Source: Siphonodentalium dalli
Lineage: Eukaryota; Mollusca; Scaphopoda; Gadilida; Siphonodentaliidae
Reading direction: 5' to 3'
Length of the DNA stretch: 64,000 nucleotides
NCBI GenBank assembly: GCA_032622095.1
Contig: CP136066.1
Location: forward strand, 174,901,164 to 174,965,163
A program made the translations under genes and the position numbers. Positions 33,616 to 45,195 of the stretch are shown here, piece by piece. A model generated the notes under the pieces. The model saw only the letters and a program-made list of their open reading frames with translations, did no database searches and was not told the origin of the DNA. Numbering within the stretch: position 1 is the first letter of the stretch; each line of letters begins with the position of its first letter.

Positions 33616-35643
33616 AATTTGGGGAACAGGCTGTTTAAAACGGTACAATATGGGACTATTTACATAAGAAATAAGCCCATATTGGCATTATTTTATCTAC
33701 CTTAGTTTATCACTTACTTACCAAAGCTACCCTAATTGTATTGTTTTTACTGAAATAAACCCATATCAGTATTATTAATCTAGCTTTTTTCATCGACACA
33801 ACCTACCAGATTCAAGCTCTTTATAGTCAATGCTGCCCTCGCCATTCAACCGAATAATGGCTATAAGCTTACTGTGGACTTATATCAGAATCAAAAGAAC
33901 CTATGTGAATACTTAAAGGTCAAATATGAACCTATTTACATGAGGATATGTTGCGATGAAAACAAATTAGATTTAATAATACCAACATGGGACTAGTTCG
34001 ATAGAACAGTCTGATATTGTCTGTTTAAAAAGCCGCGTTTATAGGTCCATATATATAGCGTACATGTATACATATTAAGTTAAATTATACCTCTGTATGA
34101 GCTTATTTCGCTCATTAAAATAAGTCCTGTTTTGTGTTTATTTTCACGAAAACAGACTGCAAACTGCCATTATTTGAAAACTAAATAAGCTTCATATGGG
34201 CCTAAACGCTGGTTATTATAACAGCCCTATATAGATATTTCAATATGCGATAAGCTCGTCATGCTTATTTTAGCAATTCGTGTTGTGGCACAACACAAAT
34301 AAACCAACTCAAGACTTACCATGCAGACGTCACCCTGTTCTCATGAAAATAAGCACATAACAATATGAGATAGGCACGTGGTGTGCTTATTTTCACGTCA
34401 ACAGGCTGGAAAACAACACGATTAAACAACTCAACACTTGCCATGCAGATGTCAAGCTATTTTCGTGAAAATAAGCACTTAACGGCCGTATTTTAACGAG
34501 CGATAATTTTGGCATTATTTAATCGCAATATATATAAGCTCTATATTGACCCAAATCTCGGCTTTTAAAGCAGTACAATATGGGACTATTGCCATATGTT
34601 ACTAAAATGCTACATTCCTCCAGTTGACATAGCGCCTGAATGCTAACTTATCAGTTTCACATACCCGAACAAATCCATATTATGTCTTTAAATAGCGTAC
34701 ATCTGAAAAGTTATGGGTTGGCTTAGTTGTGTGATTGTCCGCACATAATCTGAATTGCCCCATTATGAGTCGATAATGTGACTAAAATATTCTCATTTTC
34801 AGCACATTATGGACTGAAAATGAGGACATTCTAATCAGATTATCTACCTAAAATAAATTATTTATAAGCAGATAATGTGCGGAATTTTGGGGAACAGTCT
34901 GTTTAAAACACAGTACAATATGGGACTATTTACATACGAAGTGAGCCCATATCGGAATGATTTAATCTGCCTTTTTTCATAAACACAACTTACCAAAGCT
35001 ACGCTCTTTGTAGGGTGTTTGGCGCCATTCAACGGAATAAGGGACTCAGTATGTACTTATTTCAGAATCAGATAGTTCCAACATAAACCTGTGAATAGTT
35101 ACATGTAGGTCCAATATGAACCTATTTGCACGAGGATATGTTTCATCCTGTTCTCATAAAAATAAGCACATAACGGGCTTATTTTAATGAGCGAATTAAG
35201 CTCATACTGGCATTATTTAACCTCAATGTTTTCATCGACACGACATACCAGACTCACGCTCTTTAAAATGTGTTTTAACTGTGGCCCATGCCACTTAGCT
35301 GAATAGCGGGTAGTAGTTCACTGTGGGTTTATTTCAGAATCGAATAAGTCCAATATGAACCTATGTGAATCTTTAGATCCAATATGAACCTATTTTTACG
35401 AGAATATATGTTGCGATGAATAAAGGTGGATTAAATAATACCAATATGGGCTTATTTCTTATGGAAATAATCCCACATTGGACTGTTTTAACATCCTTGT
35501 TTTAGGTTCAAATATAGCATACATATATAATGAGTCTTAATAATTCCAATATGAGCTTATTTCGCTCATTAAAATAAGCCCGTTATGGGATTATTTTCTC
35601 GAACACAGGCTGGAAAACAACACGAATAAACACATGACTTACC

Positions 35644-36183
35644 AATCAATCAATCAATCATGTTTATTTGTACGTTACACCATATATGGTCAAATGTACA
35701 TGAACACAGAATAACAAGACAAAATGGACGGATTACATGAAACAAAGTTAAGTACAATGTAACAACAATGATATATGGCGGTATATGCTTATATATGACA
35801 ATATACATATGTTATACCGGTATATGCCTATCATACGTTCAGATAATATATGTAGATGATTGGCAAACATACCATTCAGAGTTGATACTGGCAACACTGA
35901 CATGGTCTCAAGTCGAAGAATCTTTGTTCCTTTTTTGTTGTACTCGATTTAAGAGTCGTTACTCTGTTGCCAAACCCCTTTCTTTTTCAATCCATAGTGG
36001 ACAAAGTGTGCACCAAAGCCCGCATAGTTTTTGAGTCGCTGCTGATCATTATTTGTTTAAATAGTTTCTCGTTGGGGATGTTTAACAGATTGGGTGATAT
36101 GTTCTCGTCTGACAGAAGAAGTACAGTAAATAATTGTCGATTTCATTGCATGTTTCGCAAATTCGGTCCGCTTCGTCGAAATC
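35644..36183 (-). pseudogene. LINE fragment, 3' portion (minus strand), split by insertion
   Basis: Read on the minus strand from 36183 this continues the LINE interrupted at 38670: FDEADRICETCNEID, the Cys/His motif, then a decayed C-terminus with stops. The 3' end is an (ATTG)n-type tail at 35644-35660. It belongs with 38664-39015; together about 0.9 kb of a 5'-truncated copy. Different from the LINE at 2.1-10 kb, whose tail is GAATT-type. Confidence 0.75.
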
Positions 36184-36223
36184 TACGGCGGCCTGGAACC
36201 GCCACCTCCTCTTCAGTTAGTTT

Positions 36224-36520
36224 CCTGATATATCAGGTTACCTATCCTGATATATCAGGTTAGTATCCTGATATATCAGGTTACGTATCCTGATATATCA
36301 GGTTATTATCCTGATATATCAGGTTACGTATCATGATATATCAGGTTACGTATCCTGATATATCAGGTTACGTATCCTGATATATCAGGTTACGTATCCT
36401 GATATATCAGGTTATTATCCTGATATATCAGGTTATGTATCCTGATATATCAGGTTATTATCCTGATATATCAGGTTACGTATCCTGATATATCAGGTTA
36501 TTATCCCGATATATCAGGTT
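36224..36520. repeat. Palindrome minisatellite, left arm, 14 copies
   Basis: Fourteen copies of CCTGATATATCAGG separated by 7-8 nt spacers, mostly TTACGTAT or TTATTAT, giving a 21-22 bp period. Single-base variants in copies 6 and 14. Each copy is a perfect 14-bp palindrome. Confidence 0.95.
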
Positions 36521-36596
36521 ATGTCTCGACCAATCCAGAGTGTCGTCTCATTGGCGGAGGCTTGTGGTTGGTTGGATTCTTAGTCAATATTGTTAG

Positions 36597-36667
36597 GCCA
36601 ATGTATATGCTCTTATATATGCGAGGCTACCAGTAGGAGACTCGCATATATAAAAGAGTTCATTGGC
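36597..36667. repeat. Hairpin inside the transposon
   Basis: GCCAATGTATATGCTCTTAT continuing to GCGAG, around a 14-nt loop, pairs with CTCGCATATATAAAAGAGTT continuing to GGC, with few mismatches. Possibly a nested small element or a structural signal of the transposon. Confidence 0.65.
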
Positions 36668-36983
36668 ACAGGTTTTTGCAAAATTTCAAGGAGCCCCAGT
36701 CACGGAAGTGTTAGCAAGAACCGAACCATCCACTGAGCGATGACCAGTCCATTATTAACCCTTTCTATACTAAATAATCATTGACGAGTAGTTCCCTTCG
36801 GAAATGATTAGATAATAAGTTCAAATGAAAGTGTCAATGACACTGTAGCTCAACGTTGGTAGGTGTTAATTTCATGCTGAGCTGTCAATAGAATGATAAA
36901 GGACTCCTATAGAAGAAGGAAAGTCAAAAAGTTACAATAATGTACGCAATGGGCTTGTATTCTGTAGATGATATTGTTATACC

Positions 36984-37560
36984 CCATTTTCCGTCCGTCC
37001 GTGCGTCTGTATGTGCGTCCGTCAGTACGTCCGTCGATGTCTGTTCATGTCATAACTTTAACAGTAGTGCTCAGATCTCAATGAAATTAGGTATGGATGT
37101 TCACTACTATGAGGACATTAAATAGAGGTTTCCATCGTTTTGTTCGGATTTTCCATTCTAGAGTTATTCATCATTGTTTATCTGGAAATGTTGGATTTTT
37201 GGTCCGTCTGATGTCTGTTCATGTCGTAACTTCAACAGTTGTGCTGGGATCTCAATGAAATTTGGTATGGATGTTCACTAGTATGATGACATTCAATAGA
37301 GGGTTCCATTGTTCAGTTTCGCTTTTCCATACTAGAGTTATTCATCTTTGTTTATCTGGAAATGTTGGCTGTTTGGTCCATCCGATGTCTGTTCAGGTCA
37401 TAACTTGAACAGTAATGCTCGGATCTCAATGAAATTTTGTATGGATGTTCACCAATATGAGGACATTTAATGGCACATTCAACTGTTTTGTTTTGTTTTT
37501 TGTTCTATAGTTATTCATCTTTGTTTATATGAAAATTCAGATTTTTTGGGTCCAATCTGT
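36984..37560. repeat. Three tandem 180-bp repeats after a CCGT tract
   Basis: A CCGTCCGTCCGTG-type tract (36990-37035) precedes three copies starting 'gatgtctgttcatgtcataa' at about 37037, 37209 and 37385, each with 'atctcaatgaaatt' and 'ttattcatctttgtttat'. A similar arrangement occurs, from memory, in molluscan dispersed repeats. Confidence 0.7.
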
Positions 37561-37679
37561 CTGAGTATAGCAGTCATAAGTTATAGATATGCCCACACTA
37601 GGCGGTAATCCACAAGGGGGTATGCACCGGACGACAGTCCATCTCTTGTTTTCATTTAAAACATTTCACCAATAAATGA

Positions 37680-38150
37680 GGGATGCATGGTGTGCGAATG
37701 AAATCCTGCTGCCGGCCATGTTTTCTTTTCATGAATTGCGTAATAATTGGATACCTCCCATGTTTTTCAATGACATTTTTGGTGGCTCCCATCTCCCAGA
37801 AGATCCATATGAAGTTCAGTAAGGACTATATAAAAGATGTGGTCTGTATTTTGTGCCAAATCATTTAGTCATACAAAGTTTAAAATCCAAAAGGGGCGGA
37901 AATGCTTTCAACGAAATTCGGAAACATTTGATATCCCCAGAGGTGACCCAAAACACGCCTGTATAAAGTTTTAAAATATTTGTTCCGATATTTGTTCTGC
38001 TGGGTGTGCCAATGGATCCAAATTTGAAATCCAAGATGACTGATGGCGGCCATGTTTTCTAACGAATTTCGGGAAAAAATAGATGGCTCCCATCTAGAGG
38101 TCACCCTGAAGATCCATATGAAGTTTGGTGAGGGTGTGTGGTTAATCGCC
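37680..38150. repeat. Diverged twofold repeat
   Basis: 'ggccatgttttct' ... 'gatggctcccatct' ... 'gaagatccatatgaagtt' occurs at 37716-37825 and again at 38050-38130. Non-coding. Confidence 0.5.
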
Positions 38151-38264
38151 TACATGTACTATTGTACATGCCACATCACTCATCCTCATCGTCACCAAAC
38201 TTAATATGGAACCAACCACAAGCCTCCGCCAATGAAAGACGACATTCTGGATTGGTCGAGACAA

Positions 38265-38633
38265 CCTGATATATCAGGATACATAACCTGATATATCAGG
38301 ATACATAACCTGATATATCAGGATAATAACCTGATATATCAGGATACGTAACCTGATATATCAGGATACGTAACCTGGTATATCAGGATAATAACCTGAT
38401 ATATTAGGATACGTAACCTGATATATCAGGATAATAACCTGATATATCAGGACACGTAACCTGATATATCAGGATACGTAACCTGATATATCAGGATAAT
38501 AACCTGATATATCAGGATACTAATCTGGTATATCAGGATACGTAACCTGATATATCAGGATAATAGCCTGATATATCAGGATACTAACCTGATATATCAG
38601 GATACGTAACCTGATATATCAGGATACTAACTG
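38265..38633. repeat. Palindrome minisatellite, right arm, 17 copies
   Basis: Seventeen copies of the same 14-bp palindrome with spacers reading ATACGTAA or ATAATAA, the inverse complement of the left-arm spacers. So the arrays are truly inverted although their core is symmetric. Several copies have one substitution. Confidence 0.95.
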
Positions 38634-38663
38634 AAGAGGGGGTGGCGGTTCCAGGCCGCCGTA

Positions 38664-39015
38664 GAAATCGAAGTAGCGTCCGCGTTCGATGCCCAAGGTG
38701 TGGCAACTTATTCTTAATTTTGTCAGGGATTCACGCTATTTTGGGACGGAAATGACGTTGATATATATTTCCAAAGAAGTCATCGTTTTGAATGTTCTAT
38801 ACGTTCTAAGTTTGTTCCTTGGATGATCACGTCGATTGCTATTTTTGAGAAGTTTGGTGCGAATATTATCATTAAATATTTGTTTCTGTATTGAGTTATC
38901 GAAGAAGTCATTAATACCGTGACTTGGGGACATGGATGTGACTAATTGTTGACATTGTGACAGCGACCTGCTCGATGAATCCAGATTAGATTCAAATACA
39001 TGTAGTTGTATGCAC
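38664..39015 (-). pseudogene. LINE fragment, 5' portion (minus strand), split by insertion
   Basis: On the minus strand: KLRTYRTFKTMTSLEIYINV, a stop in place of a residue, then LTKLRISCHTLGIERGRYF, the block that precedes the C-terminal Cys/His motif in this LINE group. It ends at the 6-bp target duplication of the inserted transposon and resumes at 36183. The 5' truncation is near 39015, where module sequence starts again. Confidence 0.75.
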
Positions 39016-41500
39016 ATGCACATTTCAGCCTCTCGTGAAAACAAGCTCATATCGGGCTTTTTTTAATGAGCAAAATAAGCTTCTTTGGGCGTTATTTAAC
39101 CGCAATATACGGTTTATATATGGACCTATAAATAACGCAAAATAAGCCCATATTAGTATTATTTAATCTAGCTTTTTTCATCGACACGACCTACCAGATT
39201 CAAGCTCTGTATAATGTGTTTTCTATGCGGCCCTCGCCATTCAACGGAATAATGGCTATAAGCTCACTGTGTGCTTACTACAGAATCAAGTCCAAAAATT
39301 AACCTATGTGAATACTTAGGTCCAATATGAACCTACATGTATTTACCCGAGGATATGCTGCTATTAAAAAAATTAGATATTGGACTGTTTTAAAAACCGC
39401 GTTTAATAGGTCCATATATATAGCGTGCATGTATATTAGGTTAAATAATACGACTATATTAGTTTATTTCGCTCATTAAAATAAGCCCCGTTATGTGTTT
39501 ATTTTAACGAAAACAGGCTACAAATTGACATTATTTGAAAACTCAAAAACGCTCCATGTGGGCCTAACGCTGGCTATTAAAACAGCCCTTTTTTGTGTAT
39601 ATTGGATATTTGAATATGAGATAAGCCCATATTGTGTTTAGTTTCATGACAATAGAGTGGAAAACAAACACGAATCAACCATCTCAAGACTTACCATACA
39701 GATTGTTCTTGTGAAAATAAGCACATTTTGAGCGAAATAAGCTGATATTGGCATTATTTAACCGCAATATACGCTATATATGGACACAAAACGCTTATAG
39801 ATGTGGGTATGAGGGTATACCTTTGTAGATACCACGGTATATTTGGGTATGTGCACCATATACATGGGTACAGTATCACTGCATATTGACATTATTCGAA
39901 AACACTATACGCTCTATATGTGCTTAAACTATAGTTATTAAAACAGCCCTATATGGGATATTTGAATATGCGAGAAGCCTGTTTTGTGCTTATTTTTGCA
40001 ATTCGTGTTGTGCAAAACAACACAAATAAACCAAATCAAGACTTACCATGTAGCTATCAGCTCATAACGGGATTTTTTTGCTGAGCGAAATAAGCTCCTT
40101 TTGGCATTATTTAACCGCAATATACGTTCTATATGGACCTAAAACGGATTTTTTTTTAAACAATCCAATATGGGATTATTTTCATACGAAATAAGCCCAT
40201 ATTGGCATTATTTAATCTACCTTTTTTTCATCGACACGACCTACTAGATTCACGCTCCTTATAATGTGTGTTAACTGTGGCCCGCGCCATTCAAAGGAAT
40301 GATAGAGATAACCTCACCGTGGGCTTATTTTAGAATCAAATAAGTCCATATGAACAGTGTGAATATTTAGGTCCAATATGAACCTAATTACATGAGGATG
40401 TGTTGCGAAGAAAAAAAAGTAGATTAAATAATACCAAAGATAGGCTTATTCCGTGTAAAAATAGTCCAACATTTGACTGTTTTAAAAACCGTGTTTAGGT
40501 CAATATATAAAAAGTTCAGGTATATTGAGGTTAAATGATGCCAGTATGAGCTTATTTCGCTCATTAAAATCAGCCCGTTATGAGCTTATTTTTACGAGAA
40601 CAGACTGCATATTGTCATTAATTGAACACTAAATATATGCTTGGGATATTTCAATATGCGATAAGCCCGCCTTATGCTTATTTTAGCAATTCGTGTTGAA
40701 AATAACACAAATAAACCAACCCAAGACTTACCATGCAGATGTCAGCCTGGTCTCGTGAAAATAAGCACATACCAATATGATATTGGCCCGTGTTGTGCTT
40801 GGTCTCGTGAAAATAAGCACATACCAATATGATATTGGCCCGTGATGTGCTTATTTTCACGAGAACAGCTAGGCTGGAAAACAAGACGATTAAACAACTC
40901 AACATTTACCATGCAGAGGTCATGCTATTTTCTTGAAAATAAGCACTTAATTTTATTCATATAAGCTAATGTTGGCTTATTTAATCGCAATATATATAAG
41001 CTCTATATTGACATAAAACACGGTTTTTAAAACTAACATATCCTCCCATAAATACGCACATAATCGACCTATAATGTGAAATAGTTACGTATTGTGATTA
41101 TTTGATTCTCAAATAAGCATATACTGGAGTCATAGCCGTGATTTCGTATTATGGCGCGGGCCACAGTGAAAACACATATTAAAGAGCGTACACCTGAAAA
41201 GCCATGGGTTCGCTTATTTATTTCATTGTCCACATATAATCTGCTTAGAATAGCCTCATTATGAGTCGATATTATGACTAAAATGTTCTAATTTTCAGCA
41301 CATTACCGACTTAATATGAGGCGATTCTAAGCAGATTATATACCTAAAAAGCTTTATTATAAGCAGGTAATGTGCGGATTTTAGGGAGAACAGGCTGTTT
41401 AAAACAGAACAATATGGGACTATTTACATACAAAATAAGCCTAGTGAGCTTATACCCGCTATTCAGTTGAATGACGCGAACCGTAGTAAAACACATTTGC
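39016..41500. repeat. Palindromic module mosaic, block 2
   Basis: Same modules as 30.6-35.6 kb in both orientations; for example the 'cgacacgacctaccagattc' module near 39180 and 40235, and 'aacatatcctccc' near 41036. A 65-bp tandem duplication lies at 40739-40865. No genes. Confidence 0.8.
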
Positions 41501-42570
41501 ACTAGAATGCACCCATCACACATTCAGTATGGCATGTTTTGTGATATCTTGCCAACAGCAGTTTGAACCACGGGTGCTGGGCCCTCTTTTGAGAGATCGA
41601 TAGAGAATCTAGATATCAAATTTCAGTTCATCCATCGCTGAAATATTTGTGTGTACGGACAGAATATCTCTGTTATCTCCAGTTGATCTATTACACTAAT
41701 TATGGTCTTAGTAATGACGTAAGAGTTGTTTGACATATATATAGAACAATATAGACATCGCTCATATGAAGGGTGTGAATACGATTGGTTGCCGCTGATG
41801 CTATATAGTATATACCAATTGGGTTACATTACTAGTTTGACTAGAATGCTTTGTGTATGTCATTGCACTTCAGCGGCAAAAAACGTCAAAGTCAATTCCG
41901 ACACAATTAAATAAAAGACACGCGATCATTGGTTAGTCTTTGATTATCAATGTGTCAATGTGAACATGCCCTTATAGCGACTGATCTACGGTCTTCGGGA
42001 ACATATCATCAAAATGCCAATTGCTTTGAGAATGAGAAAGCTTGTTTTCCCAGTTAATTAATAAGGCGCTTTAATAATCCATGTTTCAACATATTTTTCA
42101 GTACAATTTTGTCTAGAACCATGCGCTCGATCGTTTGGCCGGACATGGTTTATATGCACCTGCGTCTTTCGGAAATGTTTTGAACGTCGAAGAAAGTTTC
42201 CAGAAATTTGTTCGCACATCATTTTCTATGCGAGAAAAAAAAAACGATTCCGCACGCATCTTTTAGACTCGATCTCAAATAATTTTCCGAGTTTCAAAGA
42301 AAGCAATCTTTCAATTTTGTTCTTTTATGAACGATTTATTACCAAAATAAAACGAGATAACAATGCAAATTTAGTATAAATGTGGATTTAAATTACAATT
42401 GGTGCCATCATTTCATATTAGCGCATGTGCATTCTTTACATTCTGTACTTCCGGTATGACGTAACATATTCGTGGAAGGACAGACAAATAAACAGATAAA
42501 CAGAGATCCTGACCGAAAACATTGCTTGCGCCCAGCATAGACTGGCGCAAGTAAAGAGCGTGATATGTCC
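41501..42570. other. Non-coding, mostly unique sequence
   Basis: No gene supported. A small CTTGCGCC...GGCGCAAG hairpin at 42525-42551. The last 25 bases ('aaagagcgtgatatgtcctg') belong to the module that the foldback element interrupted. Confidence 0.5.
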
Positions 42571-42584
42571 TGTCACAAGCTCCA

Positions 42585-43400
42585 TGAATTCCGTTCCCAG
42601 TTCCCAGTTCCCCTAAAATTGCACCTTTCGTTACTAAATCGGATGCGTAGCCAGAGTCATGGTGGCCACCCGGGAATCCTTGTATTTTCGTGCGGTGCCA
42701 CCCAGCTGGCATCTATAGGAAAGGGACGCGACCATGCAGCCCCTTCCAAATTTTCCAAAATCGGGCTGAAGTCGTGCATGGGGTGTCAATATAGCACTTT
42801 TCGTTACTAAATCGGCTGCGTAGCCAGAGTCATGGTGGCCACCCGGGAATCCTTGTAGTTTCGTGCGGTGCCACCCAGCGGGGATCTATAGGAAAGGGAC
42901 GCGACCATGCAGCCCCTTCCAAATTTTCTAAAATCGGGCTGAAGTCGTGCATGGGGTGTCAAAATAGCACTTTTAGTTACTAAATCGGCTGCGTAGACAG
43001 TCATGATGGCCACACGGGAATCCTTGTATTTTCGTGCGGTGCCACCCAGTTGTCATCTATAGGACAGGGACGCGACCATATAGCCCCTTCCAATGTTTCG
43101 AAGATTGGGCTAAAGTCGTGCATGGAGCTCAAAATCGCACTTTTTGTTACTAAATCGGCTACGTAGCCAGAACCATGGCGACCACCCGGGAATCCTTGTA
43201 TTTTTGTGCGGTGCCACCCAGCGCGCATCTATAGGACAGGGACGCGGCCATATAGCCCTTCCACTTTTTTGAAAATTGGGCTGAAGTCGTGCATGCATGG
43301 AGCTAAAAATTGCATTTTTTTGTTGCTAAATCGGCTGCGTAGCCAGAACCATGGCGGCCACCCTGGAATTCCTTGCATTTTATGGGACCTAGTTTGTGAT
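42585..43400 (-). repeat. 172-bp tandem array, left arm
   Basis: Unit starts at about 42633, 42805, 42977, 43147 and 43323. Open frames with GWHRTKIQGFPGG-like peptides come from the repeat and are not genes. Confidence 0.85.
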
Positions 43401-43847
43401 GTTTCGATGCACTATTGGTGGCACAAGAAGATTCCAAAAGGATAGACTCGTGGCAGCTACGGTTATGCCTACGCAGGCGATTTAGCAATGAGAAATGATT
43501 TTTTTCATTATTTTGACCCCACGCACGACTTACGCCCAATTTTTGAACAACTGGACAGGCTTATGTGACTATGTTTGTGATTTTTAGATGGACTAGTGGT
43601 GGCATAAGAAGCATCCACAAGGATACCCTCGTGGCTGCTATGTGTATGCCTACGCAGGCGATTTAGCAACGAAAAATATCTCTTTTTTCATTATTTTGAC
43701 CCCTCGCACGACTTACGCCCAATTTTTGACGAGCTGGACAGGCGTATGTGAACTAGTTTGTGATTTATAGATGGACTAATTGTGGTATAAGAAGAATCCA
43801 CAAGGGTAGCCCAGTGGCTGCTATGGTTATGCCAACGCAGGCGATTT

Positions 43848-44205
43848 AGTAACATATCCTCGCACGAATACGCACAAAACCGACCTAAATTTTAATTAGG
43901 TACTTAAAGTGATTATTTGGTTATGAAATAAGCAGATAATGGAGTCATAGTCGTCATTTCGTGTTTTGGCGCGTGCCACAGTGAAAATACATGCTAATGA
44001 GCGTACACCTGAAAAGTTTGGTTATTATTTTTGTCATTGTCAGCACATAATTTACTTAGAATCGCCTCTATATGAGTCGATAATTTGACTAATAGGAACT
44101 CATTTTCAGCACATTGTCGACTCAAAATGAGGCGATTCTAAGCAGATTATCTACCTAAATTATTGTTTCTTCTCAGCAAATAATGTGCTGGTTTTCAGGA
44201 TTAAG
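43848..44205. repeat. Palindromic module inside the foldback element (copy 1)
   Basis: Begins 'acatatcctcgcacgaatac' directly within the repeat unit and includes the nested hairpin. A sister copy is at 44930-45195. The two insertion points match, so one insertion was probably duplicated with the surrounding repeat. Confidence 0.65.
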
Positions 44206-44929
44206 CAACGAAAAATGTCATATTTTTACCCCACGCACGATTTACGCCCAACTGTTGAACAGCTGGACAAGTTTATATGACATATTTTGTGATTTCTAGA
44301 TGGACTTGTAGCGGCACAAGAAGAATCCACAAGGATAGCCCCGTAGCGTCTATGGTTATGCCTACGCAGGCGATTTAGCAACGAAAAATTATTTTTTTTT
44401 CATTATTTTAACCCCACGCACGACTTACGCTCAATTTGTGAACAGCTGGACGGGAGCATGTTAATTGATTTGTGATTTCTAGATGGACTGTTGGTGGCAG
44501 AAGAAAAATCCACACGGATAGTCTCGTGACTGCTATGGTTATGCCTACGCAGGCGATTTAGCAACGAAAAATGAACTTTGTTTCATTATTTTGACCCCAC
44601 GCACGACTTACGCCCAATTTTTGAACAGCTGGACAGGCGTATGTGAACCAGTTTGTGATCTCTCGATGGACTAGTGGTGGCATAAGAAGAATCCACAACG
44701 AGAGCCCCGTGGCTGCTATGGATATGCCTACGCAGACGATTTGCAACGAAAAATGACATTTTTTTCATTATTTTCATCCGATGCACGACTTACACCCAAT
44801 TTATTAACAGCTGGACAGGCATATGTAAACCAGTTTGTGATTTCTAGATGGACTAGTGGTGGACAAAGAAGAATCCACAAGGATAGCCCAGTGGCTGCTA
44901 TGGTTATGCCAACGCAGGCGATTTAGCAA

Positions 44930-45195
44930 CATATCCTCGCACAAATACGCACATATTCGACCTATAATTCCAATTAGGTACATAAAGTGATTATTTGATT
45001 CTGAAATAAGCAGATAATGGAGTCATAGTCATCATTTTGTGTTAAGTCGCGAGCCACAGTGAAAACACATGTTAATGAGCGTACAGCTGAACAGTAGTGG
45101 GTTGGCTTATTTCTTGTCATTGTTCGCACATAATCTGCTTAGAATCGCCTCTATATGAGTCGATATTGTGACTAATAGGGTCTCCTTTTCAGTAC
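44930..45195. repeat. Palindromic module inside the foldback element (copy 2, truncated)
   Basis: Same start as the module at 43848 but ends early, at 'cagtacattatcgacta'. Confidence 0.6.

Larger units (their letters stand above)
30630..35643. repeat. Palindromic module mosaic, block 1
   Basis: AT-rich modules recur in both orientations: 'ctcgtgaaaataagcacata' followed by 'ggcttattttaatgagcgaa'; 'cgacacgacctaccagattc' ... 'gcgccattcaacggaataa' ... 'gaggatatgttgcgatga'; 'aacatatcctcgc...'; and a hairpin unit (see 33461-33615). Blocks read alternately forward and reverse, so the region is rich in potential stem-loops. It has no coding capacity. The same modules fill 39.0-41.5 and 46.3-47.5 kb and occur inside the foldback element. 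Confidence 0.8.
36184..38663. mobile_element. 2,480-bp non-autonomous transposon with long palindrome-array terminal repeats
   Basis: The ends are TACGGCGGCCTGGAACCGCC and its exact inverse, flanked by a perfect 6-bp duplication GAAATC (36178-36183 and 38664-38669). Splicing out the element restores one LINE reading frame across the junction (RYFDF then DEADR). The terminal inverted repeats reach about 390 and 450 bp. Each contains CTTCAGTTAG, an array of the 14-bp palindrome CCTGATATATCAGG, and then a 'gaccaatccaga...attggcggaggcttgtggt' block. The interior (36.6-38.2 kb) has a hairpin and repeats but no transposase. TAC...GTA termini with 6-bp duplications recall what I remember of IS3EU-type elements; this is inference. 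Boundaries are very secure. Confidence 0.9.

Noticed and set aside
36224-36520. CRISPR array
   Set aside because: Repeats are 14-bp palindromes with 7-8 nt near-identical spacers in eukaryotic DNA; no spacer diversity or cas genes.
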